Positions 29,950-39,010 are shown, numbered from the stretch's first letter. The stretch: 54,377 nt of DNA from Vibrio tasmaniensis 1F-187 (GCF_000272405.2 NZ_AJZM02000352.1:1-54377), one strand, 5' to 3'. Notes: generated by a model not told the origin, from the sequence alone. Numbers and translations are program-made.

Positions 29950-31413
29950 ATGATGACTCAATTACAGAATGTTCAAGCAGAAAACGCACTTTACATTGGC
30001 GGCGAATGGCAAGCGGGTGTAAGCACCGTTGCGAACATTAACCCATCAGATATTTCTGAAAACATCGGTAACTTCGCACAAGCAAGTGCTGACCAAGTTC
30101 AACAAGCGATTTCAGCGGCGAAGCACGCTCAACCAGAGTGGGAAAAAACGCCGATTGAACGTAAGCAAGCAGTACTTCAAGCAATCGGTGATGAGCTGAT
30201 TGCACGTTGTGATGAGCTAGGTACGTTACTTTCTCGTGAAGAAGGTAAGCCTTTTGCTGAAGGTCGTGGCGAAATTTACCGTGCAGGTCAGTTCTTCCAG
30301 TACTTTGCGGCTGAAGTGCTTCGTCAAATTGGCGACAACGCAGAATCAGTACGCCCAGGCGTTTCTGTAGAAGTGACTCGTGAAGCGGTGGGTGTTATCG
30401 GCATCATCTCTCCTTGGAACTTCCCGACCGCGACTGCTGCTTGGAAAATCGCTCCAGCGCTTGCTTTCGGTAACAGCGTTATCTGGAAACCAGCAAACCT
30501 AACACCAGCAAGTGCGGTTGCGCTAACTGAGATTATCCACCGTCAAGGCATGCCAGCAGGCACGTTTAACCTTGTTCTAGGTAGTGGTTCAAAAGTAGGT
30601 GATGCACTGATCAACTCTAAAGAAGTGAATGGTGTGAGCTTTACCGGTTCTGTTGATACAGGTCGTAAGGTTGCGGCGGCTACAGCGCCAAACTTCGTTC
30701 GTTGCCAACTAGAAATGGGCAGTAAGAACGCACTTGTGGTTGCTGATGATGCGGATATCCAAACAGCTGTTGATGCGACTATCGCAGGTTCGTTCTCTGG
30801 CGCGGGTCAAAAATGTACAGCATCTTCTCGTCTAGTGGTTATGGATGGCATTCACGACCAATACGTTGAAGCACTGATCAAACGTATGAGCGAGCTTAAA
30901 GTGGGTCACGCACTAGAAGACGGCGTATTCATGGGCCCTGTTGTCGATGGTAACCAACTTGAAGCAAACCTTGGTTGGGTTGAGAAAGCACGTCAAAGCG
31001 GCGGTGAGCTAGCATTTGGTGGCGAACGCCTAAGCATGAAACACGAAGGTTTCTACATGTCTCCAACGCTGTTCTTGAATACTAAGAACGATTGGGAAGT
31101 GAACCAAGAAGAAGTGTTTGCACCAATGGCAAGCGTGATTCGTGTAGCCGACTTAGAAGAAGCTATCGCGACAACAAACGATACTCGCTTTGGTCTAACG
31201 GGCGGCATCATTACTCAAAGCCTACGTACTAGCGCAATGTTCAAGCAACAAGCGCAAACAGGTTGTGTGATGGTGAACCTACCAACAGCAGGCACCGACT
31301 ACCACGTACCGTTTGGTGGTCGTAAAGAGTCTAGCTTCGGTCCTCGTGAGCAAGGTCAGTACGCGAAAGAGTTCTACACAGTAGTGAAGACAGCTTACCA
31401 GCGTCCTTACTAA
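29950..31413 (+). CDS. NAD(P)-dependent aldehyde dehydrogenase
   Basis: This 487 aa member of the ALDH superfamily oxidises an aldehyde to an acid. The visible catalytic set is Asn157 in SPWNFP, Lys180 in WKPAN, the FTGSVDTG nucleotide loop (231-238), Glu255 in LEMGSKN and nucleophile Cys289 in GQKCTASS. Overall it resembles the semialdehyde group (alpha-ketoglutarate semialdehyde/2,5-dioxovalerate or succinate semialdehyde dehydrogenases); exact substrate cannot be read from sequence. AAGGA precedes ATG 29950 (29953 is also possible). It is separated from RidA by 196 bases and from the M19 gene by 210 bases with two stem-loops. Confidence 0.94.
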   Translation: MMTQLQNVQAENALYIGGEWQAGVSTVANINPSDISENIGNFAQASADQVQQAISAAKHAQPEWEKTPIERKQAVLQAIGDELIARCDELGTLLSREEGKPFAEGRGEIYRAGQFFQYFAAEVLRQIGDNAESVRPGVSVEVTREAVGVIGIISPWNFPTATAAWKIAPALAFGNSVIWKPANLTPASAVALTEIIHRQGMPAGTFNLVLGSGSKVGDALINSKEVNGVSFTGSVDTGRKVAAATAPNFVRCQLEMGSKNALVVADDADIQTAVDATIAGSFSGAGQKCTASSRLVVMDGIHDQYVEALIKRMSELKVGHALEDGVFMGPVVDGNQLEANLGWVEKARQSGGELAFGGERLSMKHEGFYMSPTLFLNTKNDWEVNQEEVFAPMASVIRVADLEEAIATTNDTRFGLTGGIITQSLRTSAMFKQQAQTGCVMVNLPTAGTDYHVPFGGRKESSFGPREQGQYAKEFYTVVKTAYQRPY

Positions 31414-31434
31414 TCAACTTTCTATATAAGAATT

Positions 31435-31504
31435 GGATAGCTGAAGATATTAAGTCCCTAGCTATCCAGCTATCGAATTGGCCTGATTCACAGAGTCAGG
31501 CCAA
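31435..31504 (+). other. two stem-loops between ALDH and M19 genes
   Basis: Stem 1: GGATAGCT (31435-31442) with AGCTATCC (31460-31467). Stem 2: TTGGCCTGA (31478-31486) with TCAGGCCAA (31496-31504). Neither is followed by a T run, so they are more likely mRNA-processing or stability structures that separate dehydrogenase expression from the genes downstream. Confidence 0.5.
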
Positions 31505-31623
31505 CATCCCAACCAAAGCAGCAAACGAAATTAGACAAGTGATTTAACCCACTTTTGAAAACATGTTATTTGAGCGTGTTTTCAAAACCGAGCTAGAACA
31601 CTGAGCTTTCAATAGGAGTGGTT

Positions 31624-32616
31624 ATGTACCAGCAACGGATTGTTATAGATGGATTGCAATACTGCAATTGGAACAGAGAATATTTCCAAACACTAAAGGC
31701 GAGCGGCATTACAGCAGTTCACGCTACCGCGGTTTACCACGAGACAGCTCGTGAAACCTTATCTCGCTTTGCAGAATGGAACTTAAGATTCGAGCAGAAT
31801 GCAGACATTATCATGCCGATTCATTCAATGGCTGATGTTGAAACTGCAAAAGCGACCGGCAAAGTCGGCATTTTCCTTGGTGCTCAAAACTGTTCTCCAA
31901 TCGACGATGAGATTGGTCTTATCGAAGTGATGCGCAAGCAAGGTCTTTTGATCATGCAGCTTACTTACAACAACCAGAGCTTATTGGCGACGGGTTGTTA
32001 CGAGAAGAACGACACTGGTATCACGCGCTTTGGTAAGCAAGCTATCGAAGAGATGAACCGAGTGGGCATGATCATCGATATGTCTCACAGTGCGGAGCGT
32101 TCAACGCTTGAAGCGATTGACCTGTCTTCTCGTCCTATTTGTATCAGCCACGCGAACCCAACGTTTGCTCATGATGCACTACGAAACAAATCAAACGATG
32201 TGATTAAAGCCCTAACCGAACGCGGTGGCTTAATTGGATTCAGCTTGTACCCATTCCACCTACCAAATGGCAGCCAATGTACGTTGGAAGATTTCTGCCA
32301 AATGGTTGCGACGACCTCTGACATGGTTGGCGTAGAACACCTAGGTATTGGTAGTGACCTATGCTTAAACCAACCTCAAGCCGTTCTTGAATGGATGAGA
32401 AATGGTCGTTGGTCTAAAGCAATGGACTACGGTGAAGGCTCTGCGAACAACTCAGGTTGGCCAGATGCGTTGCCTTGGTTCTGTGGTAGTGCGGGTATGG
32501 AAAATATTTATAACGGATTGATGCGTCATGGTTTCAGCGAGTCTGAAGCTGGGCAAGTCTTGGGAGAAAACTGGTTTAACTTCTTGAAAGATGGCCTAGA
32601 GCCTCAAAGTAAGGGT
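31624..32616 (+). CDS. peptidase M19 (membrane dipeptidase)-like protein with altered metal site
   Basis: The 331 aa product has the M19 renal-dipeptidase TIM-barrel. Preserved are the DMSHS His (155), CISHANP His (176), Arg187 in ALRN, Asp245 in IGSDL, and the C-terminal helix around VLGENWFNFL. The N-terminal HxD metal motif is replaced (D-G-L-Q-Y at 9-13) and the bridging Glu is Gln88. Classical dipeptidases use those residues for a two-zinc site, so chemistry may be changed or limited to one metal. It has no signal peptide, unlike secreted dipeptidases. ATG 31624 is chosen because AGGAG lies six bases upstream and overlaps the GTG at 31618. The annotated end is the last sense codon plus stop near 32616-32619. 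Confidence 0.85.
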
Positions 32617-32850
32617 TAAGTGCTTTCTCACTAGTAATCATCGAATTAGCAGCCTTCTAATTAACCTTCATTTAGAAGTGCTGTTGTTACCAATTTAACT
32701 ATTCAAAAGGAACAACGGTCTATTTCGCAACGCGGTAACCCAAACATGGATTAGCCTGCCCAACACAAAAAACAATAGGGCAGGTGTTAAATACACCTCT
32801 TGTAGTCATCATTAAAATGACAGCTGCAAAGAAACCTCTGGAGTCAGAGT

Positions 32851-34458
32851 ATGTCTGATTTAACCAATAGCGTGAAATCTTCAAACGTAAATGCGGGTCA
32901 AGCACACACAGCAAGCAACAAAACGAGTAACACAAACCAGTCTGAATCGACTTCAGACAAATTAGGACTTACCAACCCAGCATTATGGTACAGCGGCGGT
33001 TTTATCGCTCTGTTCGTGGCGCTTGCTTTATTTGATGGCGAGCTGCTATCAAGCTTAGTAAATACAGGCTTTGCTTGGTCGGTAAAAGTGTTCGGCCCTT
33101 ATTGGCAAATGCTTCTTCTTCTGACTTTTCTTATTGGTCTTGGCCTGGCGGCAGGGCGAACAGGCAAGGTTATCCTAGGCGGCATCGCGAAACCTGAAAT
33201 GGATGGCTTCCGTTGGATGGCAATCATCTTCTGTACGCTACTTGCGGGCGGTGGTGTATTTTGGGCGGCAGCAGAGCCTATCGCACACTACGTTAACCCA
33301 CCACCGTTGTATGGTGCACAAGAAAACGCACAGCAAGGCGCAGTGAATGCTTTATCACAATCATTCATGCACTGGGGTTTCCTAGCATGGGCTATTGTGG
33401 GCAGCTTAACGTCTATCGTGGTTATGCACCTTCACTACGACAAAGGCTTGCCTCTTAAACCTCGTATTTTGCTTTACCCAGTTTTGGGCGAAAGAGCACT
33501 GAAAGGCCATACCGGCGCACTGATTGATGCATGTTGTATTGTCGCTGTAGCGGCGGGTACTATCGGTCCGATTGGCTTCTTGGGCTTGCAAGTCAGCTAC
33601 GCTCTGAATGAACTGTTTGGTATTCCAGATGGCTTCACAACTCAGCTAATCATTATCTTGTTCGCTATCGTGCTTTACACATTGTCGGCATTAAGTGGTC
33701 TCAACCGCGGAATGCAAATGCTAAGTCGTTACAACGTAATTTTAGCAATGGCATTGATGATTTACATCCTTATCTTCGGTCCAACGAACTTCATCTTCAA
33801 TGGCTACATTCAAGGTGTAGGCAGCATGATAGATAACTTCATCCCAATGGCAACATACCGTGGTGATGAAGGTTGGTTAAGCTGGTGGACAGTGTTTTTC
33901 TGGGGTTGGTTCTTAGGTTACGGCCCAATGATGGCAATCTTCATCGCTCGTATTTCACGCGGTCGTAGTATTCGCCAATTGGTATCAACCATTAGCCTTA
34001 TCGCACCGTTTGTAACTTGCTTCTGGTTCACGATTGTTGGTGGCTCTGGTCTTGCGTTCGAAATTGCAGATCCAGGCAGCGTAAGTAAAGCGTTCGAAGG
34101 CTTCAACTTACCAGGCGCGCTACTGGCGGTAACTCAGCAGCTACCTATGCCAATGCTTATCTCTATTCTGTTCTTGATCTTAACCACGATCTTCATCGTA
34201 ACGACCGGTGATTCGATGACTTACACCATCAGTGTGGTAGTCAGTGGTGAGACTGAGCCTAACGCAATTATTCGTACTTTCTGGGGTGTGATGATGGGGG
34301 TAACGGCATTGATTCTGATTTCCCTAGGTTCAGGCGGAATCTCTGCGCTGCAATCGTTCATTGTAATCACAGCGGTACCGGTGTCCATAATCTTACTGCC
34401 ATCGCTTTGGAATGCGCCTCAAATCGCAATCAAGATGGCAAAAGAACAGGGTTTGTAG
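32851..34458 (+). CDS. BCCT-family betaine/carnitine/choline-type transporter
   Basis: This 535 aa secondary transporter has a polar N-terminal tail (about 1-40) and twelve expected helices. Family motifs include GGGVFWAAAEPIAHY (about 133-147) and the helix-8 segment FFWGWFLGYGP, followed by the BCCT signature IARISRGRSIR (365-375). The substrate aromatic box, usually W-W-x-x-W, reads W-F-L-G-Y (353-357), so the substrate may not be plain glycine betaine. The GGAG site is eight bases before the ATG. Its place inside a catabolic cluster argues for uptake of a carbon/nitrogen source rather than an osmolyte. Confidence 0.93.
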   Translation: MSDLTNSVKSSNVNAGQAHTASNKTSNTNQSESTSDKLGLTNPALWYSGGFIALFVALALFDGELLSSLVNTGFAWSVKVFGPYWQMLLLLTFLIGLGLAAGRTGKVILGGIAKPEMDGFRWMAIIFCTLLAGGGVFWAAAEPIAHYVNPPPLYGAQENAQQGAVNALSQSFMHWGFLAWAIVGSLTSIVVMHLHYDKGLPLKPRILLYPVLGERALKGHTGALIDACCIVAVAAGTIGPIGFLGLQVSYALNELFGIPDGFTTQLIIILFAIVLYTLSALSGLNRGMQMLSRYNVILAMALMIYILIFGPTNFIFNGYIQGVGSMIDNFIPMATYRGDEGWLSWWTVFFWGWFLGYGPMMAIFIARISRGRSIRQLVSTISLIAPFVTCFWFTIVGGSGLAFEIADPGSVSKAFEGFNLPGALLAVTQQLPMPMLISILFLILTTIFIVTTGDSMTYTISVVVSGETEPNAIIRTFWGVMMGVTALILISLGSGGISALQSFIVITAVPVSIILLPSLWNAPQIAIKMAKEQGL

Positions 34459-34515
34459 AAGAGCCGAGTTTATAAAAGAGCAGGGTCTGTAAAGAAAACA
34501 GCCTGTAGAGAAAAC
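34444..34515 (+). repeat. degenerate tandem repeat spanning the BCCT stop codon
   Basis: GAACAGGGTTTGTAGAA, which includes the gene's last codons and stop, is followed by GAGCCGAGTTTATAAAA, GAGCAGGGTCTGTAAAGAAAA and CAGCCTGTAGAGAAAA. The period is about 17-21 bases with drift. The copies look like amplified pieces of the gene end. Confidence 0.6.
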
Positions 34516-34543
34516 GCTCTCTAAAAATGAAAGAGAAAAAAAG

Positions 34544-34571
34544 GTGTCAGCCTTTGAAAGAAGGCTGACAC
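34544..34571 (-). terminator. minus-facing intrinsic terminator between BCCT gene and next gene
   Basis: GTGTCAGCCTT pairs perfectly with AAGGCTGACAC around TGAAAG. Read on the minus strand it is followed by CTTTTTTT, an ideal U tract. On the plus strand no T run follows. Both flanking genes are on the plus strand, so the terminator faces against them. Confidence 0.65.
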
Positions 34572-34793
34572 AAGATTCCGAAAGGAAGAGGAAACCCGTA
34601 CTGGTGAAGATACACCGGGCGGCACGTATTTAGGTCAATCGATCTAGTCAGGACAAATAATAAGGGGTGAGTTCACTTACCCCAAATAACGTGAAAGCTA
34701 ACCAACACACTGTAAAAACGAATGCTTCAAATGATGGCAACGATCGGTTCTGAATGGCTAGCAAAATCCTATAACTATAAGGTGGTGAGCAAA

Positions 34794-36533
34794 ATGGATG
34801 CACATCGTTCTACCTACACTGAATCAGCACTACGTGACGCGACTGTCGTCATGGCACCGGAAAGGCTAGGTGCAATGCACCAAACACGTATCAGCTTCGT
34901 TAGAACTCTGATTCGTAAAATGGCGCAGCAAGAATGGAAAGTGACGAAACATGAGTGGCAATTAGACGCTCAGGGTTTTGGTCATGTTATCTATAAGCTA
35001 GCGACGCCAAACCATGTTTATCATTTGGTTGTTTTCTGCGATGAAATTGCAGATGACGAACGAAATGACCGTGTAATTGCTGAAAAGTGGGACGTAACGT
35101 TTGCGCTTGTTCTTGGTGATGTTGATGTCACCCTACTTGAAAGACTTCGTGCGAATGTACCGCTTCAAGAAGCCGGCCGTAATCCTAACAATGTGCTTGT
35201 TTTAGCGCGTGCAAACAAAAGTGTACGTGTGTTTGAACATATCGTGAGTCACCTGGCTAAAGGTGTTCAACCAACGCCCAAAGAACTGGCTGAAGTAGGC
35301 TACATCCTGCGAACCACTGCCGTTTATGGTAATGGCAAATTTGGCATCGCTGATTTTAAAATCTTAGAGAAAAATGAAGATTTTAATCAGTCGTTTAGCG
35401 CGCAAATGTGTGCGGTGTATATGCTGCGTGAGTTCAGCTTAGACTGGGTTCATTACCTAGCCGAACAACAGGGCGGTGAACAAGCGATTACCTTGCATCG
35501 AGGATTACAACGTTACCTTGGTGTTGGTAATGCAACTGGTTTAGGCATGGCGCCATACCTTATTAACCACCCTAGTATTGTCGATCAGTGGATGACGACC
35601 CGTGAACATGCATTGGCGGACGTGTTGTCCAGTGAGACTGATACGGCGTTGATCGAGCCACTACGTACCTTAGTTAAAAAAGCGATTTGTCATTTAGAAC
35701 AAGTCGTTACCATCAATGAAACACAGCAAGAGCTGAACAAAGCTGCTGTTGATGATTTGAAGCACACAGAACAATCATTAGAAGCTTCTGTCAGCCTGTG
35801 CGATACATGGTCGCAGTTAGTCGAGCAATCTAAGCAAATGAGTATGGAAGCCCAAGAAATCCTTATCTCATGTTTGATGGAATTGTACCCAGAATTAGTG
35901 GACGCCCATCAAGAGCAAATGAATTGCAGCGAAACACTGTCGCTTCCTAGCGGCAAAAAGATTCAAGACCTTCTGGTTGTACTAGAAGAAAAGTACCGTT
36001 GGGCGATCACGACCGACTTTACTAAAGCAGAAAACAACTACTGGTTCTGGTATCGCTCTCAAGACAAAGAAGAGCCAAGGCTCGGAGTTCGAGGCGAAGA
36101 GTTGGGTGAAGAGCGTGAACTGCCGTTGGATATTGGCCGTCAAGCTTATCGTTTGTACCATGCTTTATTGCAATTTGCGCCTGAGCTTTCATTGGCCGAA
36201 TTCCTTGTTAAACAGCCGCAACACCGTGCAATTGCGCGCCGTGTGTGGACGCTAGGTAACAAAGCGATGGGTGACATTCAAATGAATGTGCTGCATCAAG
36301 ATTCGCCACCAATGCACTTACTGCGTTGTAAGCTAGCAATGTTTGGTGCGACTAAATTTGATCCTCGCTCAGATCGTTGGGTACGAGTGACGTTTTTCCA
36401 AGGTGCGCCACTGCTTGATGAAATTCATCAGGACGAATGGGTGTTCCCACTGTTACCGAGTGAAGCGGAGATGGCTGACTCAAATCAAGTTCCTACACAT
36501 ATCAACGCTCAACATGGAGGTAAATCGTTATGA
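34794..36533 (+). CDS. uncharacterised soluble protein, cluster partner of DUF3726-like gene
   Basis: I do not recognise this family. From ATG 34794 the protein has 579 aa; the frame is open to ATG 34722 (603 aa). I prefer 34794 because AAGGTGG lies eight bases upstream. It is soluble, without signal peptide or membrane helix, and contains an Arg/Trp-rich N-terminal third (RISFVRTLIRKMAQQEWKV, YHLVVFCDEIADDERNDRVI). The middle reads like an all-helical domain, and a Trp/Tyr-rich C-terminal part includes NNYWFWYRS. No nucleotide-binding or metal motif is obvious. Its stop overlaps the next start by four bases (ATGA), so the two proteins are translationally coupled and probably act together. 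Confidence 0.8.
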   Translation: MDAHRSTYTESALRDATVVMAPERLGAMHQTRISFVRTLIRKMAQQEWKVTKHEWQLDAQGFGHVIYKLATPNHVYHLVVFCDEIADDERNDRVIAEKWDVTFALVLGDVDVTLLERLRANVPLQEAGRNPNNVLVLARANKSVRVFEHIVSHLAKGVQPTPKELAEVGYILRTTAVYGNGKFGIADFKILEKNEDFNQSFSAQMCAVYMLREFSLDWVHYLAEQQGGEQAITLHRGLQRYLGVGNATGLGMAPYLINHPSIVDQWMTTREHALADVLSSETDTALIEPLRTLVKKAICHLEQVVTINETQQELNKAAVDDLKHTEQSLEASVSLCDTWSQLVEQSKQMSMEAQEILISCLMELYPELVDAHQEQMNCSETLSLPSGKKIQDLLVVLEEKYRWAITTDFTKAENNYWFWYRSQDKEEPRLGVRGEELGEERELPLDIGRQAYRLYHALLQFAPELSLAEFLVKQPQHRAIARRVWTLGNKAMGDIQMNVLHQDSPPMHLLRCKLAMFGATKFDPRSDRWVRVTFFQGAPLLDEIHQDEWVFPLLPSEAEMADSNQVPTHINAQHGGKSL

Positions 36534-37267
36534 TCGTTTCTCACAATGAACTGGTAGCGGCCGTTAATAAAGCCTTTTTGGGTATGCGTCGTACATGTGG
36601 TGAAGCCGATGTGATAGCGAACATGGTGGCAGATTTACAAATGGTGGGTTTGGATGGTGTTCGTCATTTTAACAATGCGAGCAACTTTATGGGGTTAGAA
36701 GACGATTGCCCTGTAGACATTCAAGTGCGCAGCGATAACACTGTTGAAGTCGACCTGCACAAGGCGAGCTTAGCGTGTCATCTTCCTGTGGTTATCGATT
36801 ACGCCATTGAAAAAATGGTCGGCAAAAAGACGCTGAAAATTGAGTTAAATAACTGCCACAACCGTTGGTTGGCGTACAGCGAGCTTGTAAAGTTAGCTGC
36901 GAAAGGTATTGCGTGCATGGCACGTTGGGATAACGGCTCTAACCCTAAGAGCACTTTGTATGTGCTTAATCGTGGTTGCGTTGCTCCAGAACTGTTTTTA
37001 TCAGATTTGCCACTGGTATCGTACGAACATATCCACAATATGACCATCGAACTTTCCGTCCAGGATTTCGATATCGAACGTTTGTCAGATGGCTACCAAA
37101 CACACATTGAATCAGAAGCGCTTTTTAAAACTCAAGAGAAAGCGTGGAACGATGGCATTGAAGTTGATGATGGGGAGTGGGCGGCACTGAAAGAGACCGC
37201 TACCGCAATTTTAGTTCAGAGCAGCGAACGCTCGACTCAAGGTGCAGGTGAACTGACAGCTTCGTAG
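36530..37267 (+). CDS. DUF3726-like protein
   Basis: This 245 aa soluble protein starts MIVSHNELVAAVNKAFLGM and continues with GEADVIANMVADLQMVGLDGVRHF. This resembles DUF3726, a domain of unknown function distantly similar to the N-terminus of malate/lactate-type dehydrogenases; recognition is from memory and moderate. No catalytic residues can be named. The start codon overlaps the stop of the upstream unknown gene, implying a fixed ratio of the two products. It is followed by a strong terminator (37356), so it ends the transcription unit. Confidence 0.75.
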   Translation: MIVSHNELVAAVNKAFLGMRRTCGEADVIANMVADLQMVGLDGVRHFNNASNFMGLEDDCPVDIQVRSDNTVEVDLHKASLACHLPVVIDYAIEKMVGKKTLKIELNNCHNRWLAYSELVKLAAKGIACMARWDNGSNPKSTLYVLNRGCVAPELFLSDLPLVSYEHIHNMTIELSVQDFDIERLSDGYQTHIESEALFKTQEKAWNDGIEVDDGEWAALKETATAILVQSSERSTQGAGELTAS

Positions 37268-37318
37268 CCGCTAGATTTAATAGGTTCATTAGAACTAACA
37301 GGTTCGATAGATTAACAG
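37255..37318 (+). repeat. degenerate repeat after DUF3726-like gene
   Basis: GCTTCGTAGCCGCTAGATTTAATA (spanning the stop codon) is followed by GGTTCATTAGAACTAACA and GGTTCGATAGATTAACAG. The units are related and about 18-24 bases long, each with TAG or TAA in its middle. Confidence 0.45.
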
Positions 37319-37355
37319 CGAGTAAGCCAGTTAGTTTATCAACACAGATAAAACC

Positions 37356-37394
37356 AAAGAGCTTAACGTATCCTCACCTCGTTAAGCTCTTTTT
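37356..37394 (+). terminator. rho-independent terminator after DUF3726-like gene
   Basis: AAAGAGCTTAACG pairs with CGTTAAGCTCTTT around an eleven-base loop and is followed by TTTATTT. It marks the end of the cluster message; the S33 hydrolase therefore has its own promoter in 37395-37630. No operator is recognisable there. A short AACGG-GCG-CCGTT hairpin with T residues at 37573-37588 lies in the S33 leader. Confidence 0.9.
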
Positions 37395-37630
37395 ATTTGT
37401 CTCCCGTTTTCATCATTTCTCTCAATAGACCGCCCCTTAAGCCTCCTGTTTTGAAACAAGTTGTTACGCGTATAAAGCTAATTGGGCGATTTAATGAAGT
37501 ACCTTCACATTCAGGTTCAACAAACGGTTTCATTTACAAGCTAGTATGCGTATCTTGCTAAGGAAGGTGCCAACGGGCGCCGTTTTTATTCGTACCGATG
37601 ACTTTAGAATCAGATAAAAAGGAATGAAGC

Positions 37631-38923
37631 GTGCAAGCTAACTTTATTGATGGAACCACCCTGTATCGTCAGCACTCTTTTGAGTTGCCACTCGACTATC
37701 AAGCCAAAGATGGTCAACAGATCCAAGTTTTCGCACGTGAACTGGTTGATCTCGCTAAAGATGCGCAAGAACTGCCGTGGCTGATCTACTTTCAGGGCGG
37801 CCCAGGCTTTCCATCTCCACGAGTGAGCGGTCAATCAGGTTGGCTAAAGCGTGCATTACAAAACTATCGTGTTCTGCTTCTTGACCAACGTGGTACTGGC
37901 AACAGCACCGTGATCAGCCATGAAACCTTGGTCCATCTGTCTCCAGAGCAACAAGTCGAGTACTTAACGCATTTCAGAGCCGACAATATCGTTCGTGACG
38001 CTGAAGCGATTCGTGAACAATTCGCTGTTAAGCAATGGTCTACAATTGGTCAAAGCTTTGGTGGTTTCTGCACCTTGAGCTATTTGTCACTGTTCCCACA
38101 GAGCTTGCAACGTTGCTACGTGACGGGCGGCATTCCTTCTATTGAACGAGAAGCTGACGATGTTTATCGTGCGACTTACAAGCGTGTAGAAGACAAAAAC
38201 AGAGCCTTCTTTGCTCAGTTCCCACAAGCACAAGCTATGTGTCGCGAGATCTCTGATTACCTGCTTAACAATGATGTGAGACTGCCAAACGGTCAGGTGT
38301 TTACAGTTGAACAGTTCCAGCTAATAGGTATTAATCTTGGTGGCGGCGAAGCAAACCTTCCAATGTATTTCACACTGGAGAGTGCGTTTGTTGAAGTGAA
38401 CGGAAGCAAGCAGTTGAGCTACAGCTTCTTAAATCAAATGCAGCAAGAGCAGGGCTACCTAACGAACCCAATCTACGCTATTTTGCATGAATCGATTTAC
38501 TGCCAAGGTGCAGCGTCTAACTGGTCTGCACACCGAGTACGCGAGCAGTACCCACACTTTAACTATCAATCGGGTAGCGAGTTCTGGTTTACCGGAGAAA
38601 TGGTGTACCCATGGATGTTCGACCAACTAGAAACGCTTAAGCCATTACGTGAAGCGGCAAATATGTTGGCCGAGAAGTCGGACTGGGGCTCTTTGTACAA
38701 CGCAGAGCAGCTGAGTAAGAATACGGTTCCAATGGCATGCGCAGTTTACGCGGATGACATGTATGTAGAGCTGGATTACAGCCGTGAAACGCTAGCGAAC
38801 ATTCCAAACTCAAAAGCGTGGATCACTAACGAGTATGAACACAATGGCTTGAGAGTCGATGGTGAACGAATTGTAGATAAATTAATGACGATGGTCGAAG
38901 CGTTAGAGAACCTGCCAAAATAG
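37631..38923 (+). CDS. alpha/beta hydrolase, prolyl aminopeptidase-like (S33)
   Basis: This 430 aa member of peptidase family S33 is close in length to the larger prolyl aminopeptidases (Aeromonas type, about 425 aa). Visible are the oxyanion motif GGPG (56-59), DQRGTG (85-90), nucleophile Ser142 in GQSFGG, an acid near Asp375/376 and His404 in EYEHNG. It removes an N-terminal residue (often Pro) from peptides, or hydrolyses a related amide; it is cytoplasmic. GTG 37631 has AAGGA about nine bases upstream. It follows the BCCT/M19 cluster but after a terminator, so functional linkage is only suggested. Confidence 0.9.
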   Translation: MQANFIDGTTLYRQHSFELPLDYQAKDGQQIQVFARELVDLAKDAQELPWLIYFQGGPGFPSPRVSGQSGWLKRALQNYRVLLLDQRGTGNSTVISHETLVHLSPEQQVEYLTHFRADNIVRDAEAIREQFAVKQWSTIGQSFGGFCTLSYLSLFPQSLQRCYVTGGIPSIEREADDVYRATYKRVEDKNRAFFAQFPQAQAMCREISDYLLNNDVRLPNGQVFTVEQFQLIGINLGGGEANLPMYFTLESAFVEVNGSKQLSYSFLNQMQQEQGYLTNPIYAILHESIYCQGAASNWSAHRVREQYPHFNYQSGSEFWFTGEMVYPWMFDQLETLKPLREAANMLAEKSDWGSLYNAEQLSKNTVPMACAVYADDMYVELDYSRETLANIPNSKAWITNEYEHNGLRVDGERIVDKLMTMVEALENLPK

Positions 38924-38944
38924 TCAAACTCTCTGCGTAGGTTA

Positions 38945-39010
38945 TCTACGTTAGAAGCTATCGATGTTAGAAGCTCTCTACGTTAGAGACAAGATACGCT
39001 AGAAACAAGA
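38945..39010 (+). repeat. degenerate tandem repeat downstream of S33 gene
   Basis: There are four adjacent units: TCTACGTTAGAAGCTA, TCGATGTTAGAAGCTC, TCTACGTTAGAGACAAGA and TACGCTAGAAACAAGA. The period is 16-18 bases. The core GTTAGA also occurs at the very end of the S33 coding sequence (GCGTTAGAGAACC, about 38900). The terminator follows directly. Confidence 0.65.
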
